This document shows positions 1 through 12,016 of a DNA stretch of 64,000 bases, piece after piece; position 1 is the stretch's first letter, and each line of letters starts with the position of its first letter. Under the pieces are notes generated by a model, which was not told the DNA's origin, ran no database searches, and saw only the letters and a program-made list of their open reading frames with translations. Origin of the DNA: Trichoplax adhaerens (Eukaryota; Placozoa; Uniplacotomia; Trichoplacea; Trichoplacidae); NCBI RefSeq assembly GCF_000150275.1, contig NW_002060947.1, forward strand, positions 3,464,980 to 3,528,979, written 5' to 3'. A program made the position numbers and the translations under genes.

Positions 1-1795
1 TTTTAACGGATAAAAGTATAGTAAATTAATGTCCCATACTGCAATATGCCACAAAATTTTCGAATTTTCCCTTGATTCACCTAGATAATAGTTCAATTTT
101 TGATTTTTCTTATGCACTTCATCACTAGCGACTTGAAAAGGGTTCTTGATTATTGCTACAATGTTTTATTAATCGCTTTTCCGGCCTAACCTTACAGGCA
201 TAGTCATATTTAGAAAAATGATACTGCATTCTTTACTTATTTGATATTATCGTACTTTAAATATAGAGGCTTCACGTAGGAGGCCCTTGGGGGAGGGGGA
301 TGATGAATAGTCCTGATCCAACGAAAAGTTTTCAATGATTACTAAAACGAATCATAATACCTCATACTGTCCCTAGTATCATAGTTAATTTCAATTAATG
401 CTTATAGTCACCTATAAAAATTAAGCAACGTTATGACGATTTAATATCCAATCAGTTAATTGAAATTATTCCATGCCCGTATGCCTTTAACATCTAAAGA
501 CGTACAGTACAGTGTATAACTGTAGTGCGTTAAAATCAAAATTTTAATTATTTAATAACACAGTATTTATGATAGGCTTAAAAGAGCAGATAACTATAAA
601 AGTATGTAGATTAATGGTACAGCCACGTTATTCACCTACTCTATTTGTTTGCATTTTGCAGTTTATAAGCGATAGAATACATGAACCTCAGTTTATTACC
701 CTTCATTACCGACGGGTGAATTACAGCTTCGACTAGGTAGAAAATGATTGGATTGGATGAATAATATGTCTGTAACATACGAGTATACACGGATAAAATG
801 TTTTATGCAACATAAGGAGATTAAAGTTAACCGTCCGAAATATTGCGTGTAATTCCAACAGAATCAGCAACTACACTACATGCCTAAACACAAGATGTTG
901 AAAACTTGCATTCACTTTTGACAGCTTGAAAAAGCTCAAAACGTTGGTTCTCCTATGTATACAGCATGCAAATATATAAGCCTGGAAACTTGCTATAACG
1001 GCTACACAGCTATTTTAAAAAATTAGGCCGAATAGCCATTGATAAGCGCTAACCTAAAAAGTGGTAAAGTAATAGCGCAATCAATAGTACAATAAATTGT
1101 AATGTAATGAGAAGAAGTTATAAAGTATTGCTGTTTATTTGATATGGACTATAACAAAACTATCATCATCCTGGAAATGACTAATTCTAAAATTAAACTT
1201 TATTAATGGTATTTACTTTCACTGGGGTATAGGAGTTGCGCCTCTAATAATGTACGCCATTTATTTTTATATCGAATCTATAAACACGTGTAAACAAACT
1301 CGGACTATCAAGCAAGGAACATAACTTTTATCAACCATATGATATTTATTACATTTCCTTCTGAATCAGGTAAAAAGGTAGTCGTGTGCAATAATTATAT
1401 GACAATATTTTGAAAGAAATTAGAACCTTGTCTGAGGTTATTCCGTTAACCTAAATCAAACTTCAACATTAGAAACGGTAGTAATTTATAATGTGCTAAA
1501 GTAGCAGTAAATTTAAGTCTAATTATATAGCTAGCATCATTAGTTTATATACCAATTTTTAGTAACCTCATTGATTTGAAATGTATGATATTACATATGC
1601 TATATCAGCATTAACTAGCACTAAGTTGTTTAAATCAACTAGTGTATAAAGAAATTATCAACGGTAATAAATAGTACGATAGAAGGGACAACTTTCCAAT
1701 TTTCAATATTTATTTATTTACTACAGTGCCGGTATGCATTGAACGGGTTCCGCTATGACATGTCAATTAAACTATTTAATGCTGTATAATACCGT
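1..1795. other. Non-coding flank downstream of the KCTD gene
   Basis: No convincing exon is seen on either strand. The sequence is AT-rich with frequent stops in all frames. A minus-strand AATAAATAAATA run (plus-strand TATTTATTTA at 1711-1720) lies about 80 bases beyond the KCTD stop and is a plausible poly(A) signal for that gene. Confidence 0.5.
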
Positions 1796-2488
1796 CTACT
1801 TGCGTTGAAATATATATTCAATAAAGTGATTCCATTTGGTTTCATCTGATTCACCATCATGACCAGCTCCACCAGCATGACTTGCAATTAAATCGAAGCC
1901 CTTCTCAGCTAGCAAATCAAATGCTTTCTCTAAATGGCCATGCTTTAAGTAGAAACGACTAGAATAGCTATTATCACTTCGATCAGGATCTCGCGTTTCA
2001 TTTAATGTATCTTCAAACACTTCACGGGTTAAAGTAACATTACCACAAACCAAAATTCGATGAATTTTACGAAATTTAACATCTGCCAATCCATCACGTC
2101 CAAAGGCGTAAGTCCCACGATAACTTAATGATAGAATGCCTTTTTGTCGCCCTATATTGGTTTTTTCGCGTAATGCTTCAATTAAGCCTTCAATTTTGTA
2201 ATATTCAGCTTCACACAATAATCTTTCACGCTCAATAAATTCTTCCGGCAGACATAATTTCGAATTGCGTAAATAGTCTAATACGTAACGAAATAGTGCA
2301 CCATCACGATCTATAAAATAACGGCCTCGCGCATCGCGCGCAATACGTTGTCTACCACTGAACATTGCACCTAACAATGATTTTGGATCTTTAACTAAGA
2401 TTGATAGCGATGTTGTATATAGTTGGCCACCCACGTTTAGATCAATAATGGATGGAAATTGCTCAGAGCTAACTTGATTGACTTGCAT
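1796..2488 (-). CDS. KCTD: KCTD8/12/16-like BTB protein
   Basis: A single-exon gene of 230 residues. Residues about 13-105 form a T1-type BTB/POZ domain (IIDLNVGG...YTTS, then the FIDRDGALFRYVLDYLR block typical of KCTD proteins). Residues about 120-230 match the H1 domain of vertebrate KCTD8/12/16: GRDGLADVKFRKI, CGNVTLTREVF, DTLNETRDPDR, SSRFYLKHGHLEKAFDLL and a C-terminal EYIF. In vertebrates these proteins are auxiliary subunits of GABA-B receptors: the BTB oligomerises and binds the receptor tail, and H1 regulates G-beta-gamma. The receptor role here is inference. The start is the first in-frame ATG, just before the BTB. Length is shorter than KCTD12 (about 325) because the variable N-terminal and linker segments are reduced. 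The family call is firm; one-to-one orthology is not. Confidence 0.93.
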   Translation of the reverse strand: MQVNQVSSEQFPSIIDLNVGGQLYTTSLSILVKDPKSLLGAMFSGRQRIARDARGRYFIDRDGALFRYVLDYLRNSKLCLPEEFIERERLLCEAEYYKIEGLIEALREKTNIGRQKGILSLSYRGTYAFGRDGLADVKFRKIHRILVCGNVTLTREVFEDTLNETRDPDRSDNSYSSRFYLKHGHLEKAFDLLAEKGFDLIASHAGGAGHDGESDETKWNHFIEYIFQRK

Positions 2489-5400
2489 CTTTTACTGCAG
2501 AAATTATGTTGAATAATAAAATATTTTAGTTTAAAATATATTAAGAAAGTAAGATCTATAAAGCAAACATTGTTATTGATTTCTTGAATAAGAAGAGTCT
2601 CATGGGTAAGAATAAATAAGATCGTTCCGTAGAATGTATTATTGATATGTATGATTAGGGTGTATCCATCGAGTATATTGCAAGTATTTAACAACTTTAG
2701 TCGTAGACATTTATTCAACGAAATGAAAATCGGTTTTAGTATTATATACATCGTGCGAGAGTGATGGAAAATGTGCAGTATGATATCCCATAGGAGAAGA
2801 ATGAAACTTGTAAATCATTAGCGTAGAAAGAAAATATTTTTTTATATAGATATGGATCCTGCTTAAAATTTTAGACTGAATTCTAGTGGCAGACATTTAA
2901 ATGCTAGAAGCTCCTTTACCATCGATTATATTTCGTTTAATTAATCGTTAGCGTTAATATAGCAAAAGCAAATGATTATATTATAGTTGAAATACTGTAA
3001 AAACACAAGCGAAAGTCTTCTTACTTTTGAGATATCTATAGCCCAGCTCTCCATGATTATGATTATGGGTACTTATCTATACAATCTTATGCAGTAAACA
3101 TTATTGATTACACGCAATTATACCACTCAAGATGTGAATGAAAGAATATAGCTGCAACATAAAACCAATAAATTTGCCTCATTACCTTTGGTGGTAGAAC
3201 TAGATTTTTTAAGCTGCACTTATAAAAGTATTATACAATAATTCTAAAAATGATTTTGTGTAAAGCTATGATGACCAAGAAGTCTAACCATTAACTTGAC
3301 AATTGAATGCAAGTCTTTTCAGAAATAATTAACTTCTGATACAGTATTCACTTAGCAGCATACGGACAAAACTTAAACTTCAAGTTTAGATCTTGCTTTG
3401 AAACAGTATTTAAGAATATTATGGCATCACATCTTAATAAACAGGGCATTTTAAATAGTATGATATCGAAGATTGACAGATAGCAGTGCTTTAATGAACA
3501 ATATTGAAATGTACATCCTACTCCTATAACCTGATTTTAAAAATAAATTATTAAGCGAAAATTTATTCTCGATTTATTAGACTCAGTGATTGAACAACTT
3601 AAGTACTGGAAAGTACTACAATATGATAAAACTTAAAACATGATCTATTTAATGTCTCTAGTTATTAAAAAATTTTTATTAATCCCATTTATATAATCTA
3701 CGTATAAGGAAGAATGATGATGAATTTATTACATGAAAACGGTCATGATCAAGTAATATCCTTTTATTTCATACCCTGGGAAGTTGTTGCTGTAACCTTT
3801 CATTTTAGATTACTTTCTTATGTAAAAATAAATTTACTATTATCGGCTATATACGCGCAAATCTGTAACTATGACAATATATTGAATAAGTAAGATAACC
3901 ACTACACAATAGCATTACTGTAGTTCAATATTGTCATATCATAGGAACTATAATAAACTATACTGAATATCGGAAAATATACATTTAGTTGAATTGGTTC
4001 GTACGTTTTACAAATATAATCGTATTAAATATGTTAAGATATTACTAATAGTTCACTGACTGATAAAATTCATGTTCTTGATGGATATAGTAAGATATAT
4101 GGTCTAATTCAATGGTGTATTTATCAAACTCGTGATTATAAATAGGAGAATCTAGAATCTTTAGGCAGCTTTATTATTTACCATTCACTTATGGTACAGT
4201 ATTAATATAGTGATTGTTCTCCACACTTCTACCCGGAATCATACTATTGTAAGAAATGTTCGTGTATATGCACTACGTTTAAAATTAACTTAGAGAACGC
4301 TTCTGTTGAATATTTAGACTATGAACCTCCAACAAAACATACAGAGTAAACTGATAAAAACGACGGAAAAAGAAAAAATTAGGAATATCTACTACTCACT
4401 TTGTTGTTCATGTGATCGTGTCAACTCTACGTGTTGTCATGGAAATAGAAGGATGAAAACAAGAGTGAGAAATATAGAGAATGTATGTGTAGGAGAGAGA
4501 CATTGCTCGAAGGAGCCAAGACTAAAATACGGATTAATAAACTAAAGCAATCCTGCATCGATATGATCGGAAAATTGGACATTTAAATTTAATTTAAATG
4601 ATAATAACTGTGTTATGATAGAATATCGATTCTTCATTTGCCAGTATAGTTTATGAGTATTAAGCTAAACTATAAGTTTAAATGTCAATCTAAGAAGGAA
4701 CAGCTTTCTGCCAATAACTATCTGTATTAGGAGCAATTGACGGTCGTCTTAACGTTAGCAAGAGTTATGAGTTATCATTCAGCTTTATTTGGCTAGCACT
4801 CATTAAGTTAGCAACAAAGATGGTGCGCCCCTTCATGATAGTATGTATAACGGGGTACATCGTTTAAGAAGGCGTAAATGCTATTTATATCATTTCCATG
4901 TAAAAAATTTCATGTTTTAATGCAACAACAATTATATCAAGCATGAGTCAAGAAATTTACGAACATTACCATAAAAAAAGATCCACATTGATTAACTTGC
5001 TCTAAGTTAATTCATATCATAGCTTACCTGATATGTAAATATATATATATTTGCCAAATTAGCGTTTTGGAAGAGATAATTTATCTAGTTACCAACTGCA
5101 ATAATTAAGATAACCGCGCTGGTATATATGATTTATTTTCAACCTTGGCTTTAAAATTATTAAGCTTTAGAATGGGTAAGTGATATCAAGAGTTAGAAAT
5201 TAAAACAATCTTGAGCCGCCTATATCCACACACATACATATATACGCATATGCATATATATACTATACGTACACTATTTAATTGTACTCCCAACCTTTAA
5301 AGTATCCTTTGTACCATAAAATAATAATTACGTGTGTGTAGGACCTTCTACTAGTAATAAACTAGAGATAATGATGAACTTTTGTCTCAAAATTATTGTT

Positions 5401-8400
5401 TAGTTGATTGCTTTTATTTAAATAGGATATTGGCACTCAGATTGAGATAATGAGAACAGTTTTCCTTTCGCTATTATTGATTGGCCACCCCCACCGTAGT
5501 TCTCAATTGATTTTGTCGCATTTTGACTTTCTTCTATTCTCAAACTTTAATTATTGTTTTTCTCTTTCCATCTGTGTCTATGCCATTGTCTTTAACAAAA
5601 TCTATTTTTCAGTATACATTTCCTCTAATATACGTTTTTTCTGACCAGACAAAAAGAATATGACTAGGTTCGTTGATTTAGAACAAAACGTGAACTGAAT
5701 ACTTATATTTAGCAAACATGTTTATCGGATTTTGGCATAATTTATTTTATTACAAGCGATTTCATCTGGCTATATTATTACAAAACCAAATAAAACTTTT
5801 CTTACGATTTTTTAGAGAATATTTTAATAATTAGTATGGTATAAGATATAAAGCAAATAAGAATAGAATAATCGTCTATTATCACGTTAGTTTATTATGA
5901 GTATGATACCTATTGGAGTCATATATTACAATATCCAAAGCTAGAATGTTATTTTTATACTATTCAATACATTTTAAAAATTTTATTAGCCATCGAACAA
6001 GTAACTATCAGTCAGTCTAAAAATATATATCGAACATTTGAAAAGATACATGTTCTATGCCTCAAATGTAATAAGAAAAAGGTATTCAATAAATGGTCCA
6101 TCGGTAAAATATTGAAACCTTAGAAATGCCAATTGTAGGGAATTGAGGCTCCTTTGACATTTCAATTTTGCCAATTACAGTAGATTTAATTATGCATTAT
6201 GGCTATCTAGACAAAATTTAAATATTTGTACTGTAGTAAAGAATCATTCAACTATACAATTGTGGACGTACGTCGCTAAGCCAAAGAAACTGCTAGTGTT
6301 AACAGATCATTGCAATACGAGAACGGCATGAAACGTTACTCATGTCTATGATCTACTTACAAGTTTTACATTTTTATCAGCTCATTGGAAACTATAATAT
6401 TAAAATTTAATAACATGATATTTATTAAAGAATTTTTATCATAGATTGTTAATATACAAAAACACTATTTACTGCAGAACTATCTTTATGGTAGCAGATG
6501 TAATAAAGCTAAAACAAACAGTATAGGCCATTCGAAGAGAATAAATGATCATGGCTAACGTCCAATTATGAACAACACTTATTGACTTCATATTTAATTT
6601 TAACAAAAATTGGCCGTTCTATCCCATAGTATGGCATTATAACCTTATTGAACATTCCACTTTACCGTACTTTGATTCGTGTCGTAACCACTGCGTTAAG
6701 CTAGGCAAAGGGTATGACCGCAAAATTTATAGATTAACTAATCTTTTATTTGATATTTTAGTGGTATTAATGTAAAATTTTATAGCTTTGTTCTCTTTCC
6801 TTTTAATTACGATCGCTACATGAATTTATCTCGCTAATGATAGTATCTAGTATTTAACGTTCACATATCGACTAAAGTTAAGGAATCCTGATTTAAAGCC
6901 CAAATCTGATAATTACAATTTATATTATCAAAAAGCGATCAGAGTATACTTGCGCAAATATCTATGTTATCTGTCCTAACATAGCTTTTTTAGTCAGCTC
7001 TTACATGTACTTTAACTTGTTGGTGTCTTACACTTACTACTATTTCTCATTTTTCAACCATAGAAATTATTTGATGAGCCTGAAGGAAATTACTCCATTC
7101 TAATTATAACAGTTATTTAATAAAAGGTTTACATGCTGTTTATGTCTCAAACTGTACAATGTTATGGGATATATTTCACAACAATAATACTAATCCTCTT
7201 AGATAAGCAAAAAGTAATTAAAATTAGAGTTTAGGCTTCCACTTTTTTTTATAGTATTATCACTACTATGGCTTAGCTAATATGCTTGTATAAGAGGACA
7301 GATTCGACAGAATCCAATTTACCTATGGCGTGGACTCGATCATTAATTTTAAAAGCTGTATAAAAGTAGATCAAGTTCTATTTCGAAAAGTGAGATGATC
7401 GAACAGTATTAATGCTTATATTCCTAATTTATTACACTTAATTGGAATTACTTCTATATGGAAATTAGGCTATACTACAGGTAAAGTAGTAGGCCTAATT
7501 TAAAATGAAATATGATATCAATTTTCAAAAAGTATACACGTAATGTATATTTAGAAACCCAATTTTTTAACCTTAATACTAACATTTACTATCCAGATAT
7601 TGACGATATTAGCCATATAAATTTACATTCTGCTACTATAGAAAGTCATTTACAGCTAAATATAAATAGTGGTCGCTATGAGTTAAACAGAATTTTAATT
7701 CTCACCAATGCATAATTTACAATTTCCTTTAACACATCATCGAAGAGTTATTTAAGCGAAAGAAAGATATTCCATTAAAATTAATCAGGATAACAATTAA
7801 AGTACTATTTATATAACACTACATCGTAACAGAACAGCAAATAATAAATAAGAGTAGCGTCTAGTAAATGTCATATCGCTGATCTATTTAATATAGCCGG
7901 GGAGAAACCAAACTAACGAAATATATTTACTTTTTACTTAAATTATAATAGGTAAAAATATCATGCAGCACGGTCTTCAATACGTGTGTTTCTAGCTATT
8001 TCATTATGTAGTAGGTTATCGTGTAAGAATGCCTTAAGAATTAGACATTGATCTGTAGTGAAAGGTACGCTTAATCATTAAATTGATACAGCCTTTCAGA
8101 ATTTAAGAATATTTACGGTTGTTTCAAGGTGTATCGGTTGGGTAAATTTCGCATTATAATGCTAATTTATGGAGAATGAACGATGAATGCAATGAATATA
8201 ATATTTTGGAGCATAGTATCTGACTTGTAAAATGATTTAAGCTCTTCATGCAGAAGTATAGATATTGAGATACTTCATAATAGAATTACATATGAGAAAA
8301 TTAACGAAGAGATTTCTTAAAGCAACTTCATAATCAAAAGCAGCCAATATATGACGTTTATAAGTGATCACATTCGCGAAACAAATCGATAAGCTCAATA

Positions 8401-8674
8401 TGTTCAATTATAAAATTGATATAATCGCCGAAATATATTACTATGCTTTTCTATATTTAAGTTTTATATTGAATGCTCCAAATGCCGATTTATTTTTAAG
8501 CGTCTATATGCTGTTCTTTTAAAATTATAGCCATATCTTGAATGTATTCTTAAAATGTCATATCTCAGCTGCAATATTATTAGAAGCATATCATTATCTA
8601 TTAAGTACTATGCTGTAATGTATTGCTTATAATAAATGTAGACATTATATTCACTCAATAGTGTCACATTATTC

Positions 8675-8704
8675 AGGAAATATTCTCTAGTGAGAATGTT
8701 TCCT
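8675..8704. repeat. Hairpin with 13-base arms
   Basis: The left arm AGGAAATATTCTC and the right arm GAGAATGTTTCCT are inverted copies with one mismatch, separated by the four-base loop TAGT. Function is unknown. It may be a remnant of a small inverted-repeat element. Confidence 0.6.
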
Positions 8705-8895
8705 GAGAATGCTATAAGTTTACATGGAAAACTTAGTAGGTAAATGAATTAAAATATTTTACACTATATCATAATTCTACTTCAATACCGGCGGATTTTA
8801 TAAATTGTTTGTAAGAAAGGTTTTCAAAAACTGTTTACTTTGAATCTCGGAGTTGTTGAATATTATAATGCTGTTGCGTTTACACTACTACGTGA

Positions 8896-8921
8896 TATGA
8901 TCTCACAAAATTGAGATCATA
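8896..8921. repeat. Hairpin with perfect 10-base arms
   Basis: TATGATCTCA and TGAGATCATA are perfect inverted repeats separated by six bases. It lies about 190 bases from the hairpin at 8675. Function is unknown. Confidence 0.6.
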
Positions 8922-9429
8922 CTTGCCTTCGTGTTTATACGTCGTCCGTAACAATGCCATGCTGAGTAGTTCATGGTTTATTGCAGCTATAGAGCTAAAA
9001 TAAATCCTGAAATGCTGATAATCTGTTACATTTTATATAACAAATATGCTACGATTATATTATGAATGGGCTTCTACTCTATGTCAGAAATAATTACGGA
9101 TATTTAAAATCAATAAAGTTTAAAATTTAGGCGTAAAGAGATCAACGTTCTAAACTGCATCTCAATTAGTAGATTGAGTTTATATTTATAAGATACGATT
9201 TAATCGGCATTCGAAGATGATATATTGCTCCAGTGTTAATATAATTTTAACATTAACTTTATCTACCTTAAAAATAAAATAAAATAAAAAAAATCAGGTT
9301 ATGACCTTATAGGAACGCGTCACACATTTGTTGTTGAGCAAAATAATATCGAAAGAGATTAAGGGAATCAATACATTTTGTTCCCATATTAGTCAGGTTT
9401 TAAGTACCATGGTAACAGTATTGGCTAAC

Positions 9430-9586
9430 TGTTACAACTTCCAAATTTTGTAACAAGTACTAGATCTGCCTCAGCAAGGAGACCCAGTAATTAAGTTGAA
9501 GAACTAACTTTATTGTTAAATTAAAGAGTTTATATACTTTCTTTATTGTGACCTTTGATCTACTGACGTAGATCACAAGATCATCA
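9430..9586. mobile_element. Possible short solo LTR (TG...CA with 5-bp repeat)
   Basis: A 157-base segment begins with TGTTAC and ends with ATCA. It is flanked on both sides by the five-base direct repeat CTAAC (9425-9429 and 9587-9591). TG...CA ends plus a 5-bp target duplication are the hallmark of an LTR left after recombination. The segment also holds a GATCTAC/GTAGATC inverted repeat and several AT-rich TATA-like tracts. No second copy, internal domain or primer-binding site is visible, so a chance arrangement remains possible. Confidence 0.3.
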
Positions 9587-12016
9587 CTAACAGAAAGGTT
9601 TCCCTAGTTTAGACATTACAAATAGAATATCATACCAAGTATGGCAACATGAGAATACATATATAGATAACCTTAATATAGTACCATAACTACATCTATA
9701 TATGCATGACGTGATAACATCGTGATATTTAACCATATATAGAAAGAAGGTAACATACTAGTTATGTAACTATTACAGAACGTGACACTAACTGAAGTAT
9801 GAAGCAAATTAAGTTCATAAATTTGTATATCATATCTTTATAGTATTTGCGATTATTTACCTCATACAGTATATAGAATTATCAACTGACATTAATAAAA
9901 ACTAGTAGGCAAAAATTCTTCCAGATGTACGTGTAATCAGAAAATCTTCATGAGTAAGGAACAGTTTACGCTAGTTAACTATTCAAACATGTATCTCTCA
10001 TTATTGCTCAGAGAGGGAGTTACAGTCTATTTTTTTATATAATATACGTGTGTGTCGATCGATATTGAGGAATTACTTAATCTAATGGTCTGATTTATGT
10101 CTCAAGACAAATTAATAACTTATGATACCTGTAACTATAAGTACCATATAGCATTGCTGTGTGTAGTTCACATAATATAACAGATTATCATCAGTTAGGG
10201 TTATCTTTCAAAATCTATGATATAATCCCGATAAAGTAATGCGCAATAGCTACTAATAATGTATATTAAAAATCTATTTTCATTAGTTAAATTATCTTTC
10301 ACGTTAGTAATGATTGAATGTAATAATTTGCAAGGTCATTTACATATTAAGAATCGATAATTCTTATAACGATTACAATATCATTGAAATCTAGCGAAAA
10401 ATACGATCGACCCCTTATTTAATTGTAATAAAATAAATTTCAATCGCTTTTACGCTCTGACCTCGGTGGTTTTCTTTTTATGTTTTAATTTACGTCAGCA
10501 AGATGGTATGTGTTTATCTAATTTTCCTTTTTAACCTGTTGAAAAATAAAAAATAAATTAATAATACCTCAACACGTTAATGGAGGACTTCTCATTCCGT
10601 AAATTATATTATATTTACCTAAAGGTCAATTTATACATTACAATAAACAAGAAGAATACTAAATTTCTTTAGCTTACATCAACAGTATAATCTTTATACG
10701 ATCTTAGTAATAAACTAACAGAGCAGTTAATGCTGATCTAATATCGATTTGTAAGTATGATATTGATTGAAATACGATCTGTCATTTTTTTATTGCTATT
10801 GAATTTTGTATGCTATATGGTATAGTAATCATCATTTGGAGTCTCTAATATATCAAATGAATATAAGATAATTATGGCCTCATTAATCTGAAGGAAAATT
10901 ACCCTCAAGCTTTCTAGCAAAATAGGTGTCAAGTGATGCCTAGAACTGTCAAATTAATCATTAACACCTTGATATTATATCTACCTCAAGTGAAATTGAC
11001 GTCATTACAAGTCAATGATGTAAGTTTCTTATTATTCTCGTTTTCTACTAAGAAATATTATTATTTAAAGTTATGAAACTCCTTATTAATTGAATCCACA
11101 ACAATCTAAATGAACTTAGACTACATTTGACCTTGTATGATCTTTTGAAGTTGACTAACAATTTTAACTCAGCCTAAACCTATCACAACAAAATAAAAAA
11201 CAATAACAACTGCAATGAATTAATCTAAAATTAAGCATAGATACATTATAAAGCAATAGCTTGAAACTTCATATGATTATTACTTTAGTATGGTATAGAT
11301 TAAAAGAAAATATGTTATCATCTTCATGCTATACGCGTATAGTGTAGTATTTTTTAAGGTATATTTATCGTTGATTTTGTTTAGCGGAAATAGTATAGTT
11401 AAATTAACAGATTTTCATCTTATTGTATGCTGAACAATTATCATAATAGCCTACAGAAGATGAAATGTAGCGAAATATTATTGATATTGAAATCAATAAA
11501 ATGCTATACACAGAAAATAACGTCATTCCGTACAACTCTTCCCTTAGTAGCATTTTTTCTAACCAAAATATAACACGATGAGATTGCTACCTTCTAAAGC
11601 CTTTGATCATATAGTTTGAATTGAATATAATTAACTTGAATACAACAAATATTTGCACATTATTTAATAAATGGCACGAATCTCTGATATAAATACGTAA
11701 CGATGATCTAAATTAGATCATAAATTCAAAACGTTTTTGTCCGAACCGAATTGAACTATTGGTATAACTTATCGTACGTGGTACATAGTGTATGCAAAAA
11801 GTGCAATAAAAGTCTAAGCGATCACTTTTCTACCTGATATTTCAGAACATAAATAGTAAGCGATAACATACGTAACAGTATAATATACTGTATAACTTCG
11901 TAGATACTAAAGTATTGCAAATTTCAATTTTAGTTTAAGATTACATAGGAGCTTAATTAAATTTTTACTAATTATATCGTAATGATTTTCGACAGCGAAT
12001 GGAGCACTACAGCTTG

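Larger units (their letters stand above)
2489..12016. other. Gene-poor AT-rich stretch
   Basis: About 9.5 kb with no recognisable exon on either strand. Open frames here stay below 80 codons, have low-complexity translations and match no family I know. Structured elements inside it are listed separately: hairpins near 8.7 and 8.9 kb and a TG...CA element near 9.5 kb. Small exons, non-coding RNAs or enhancers could be hidden here; I cannot exclude them by eye. Confidence 0.5.

Noticed and set aside
4321-4545. 74-codon open frame on the plus strand
   Set aside because: Its composition is low-complexity, no family is recognised, and there are no flanking splice sites or neighbours. Expected by chance in 9.5 kb.
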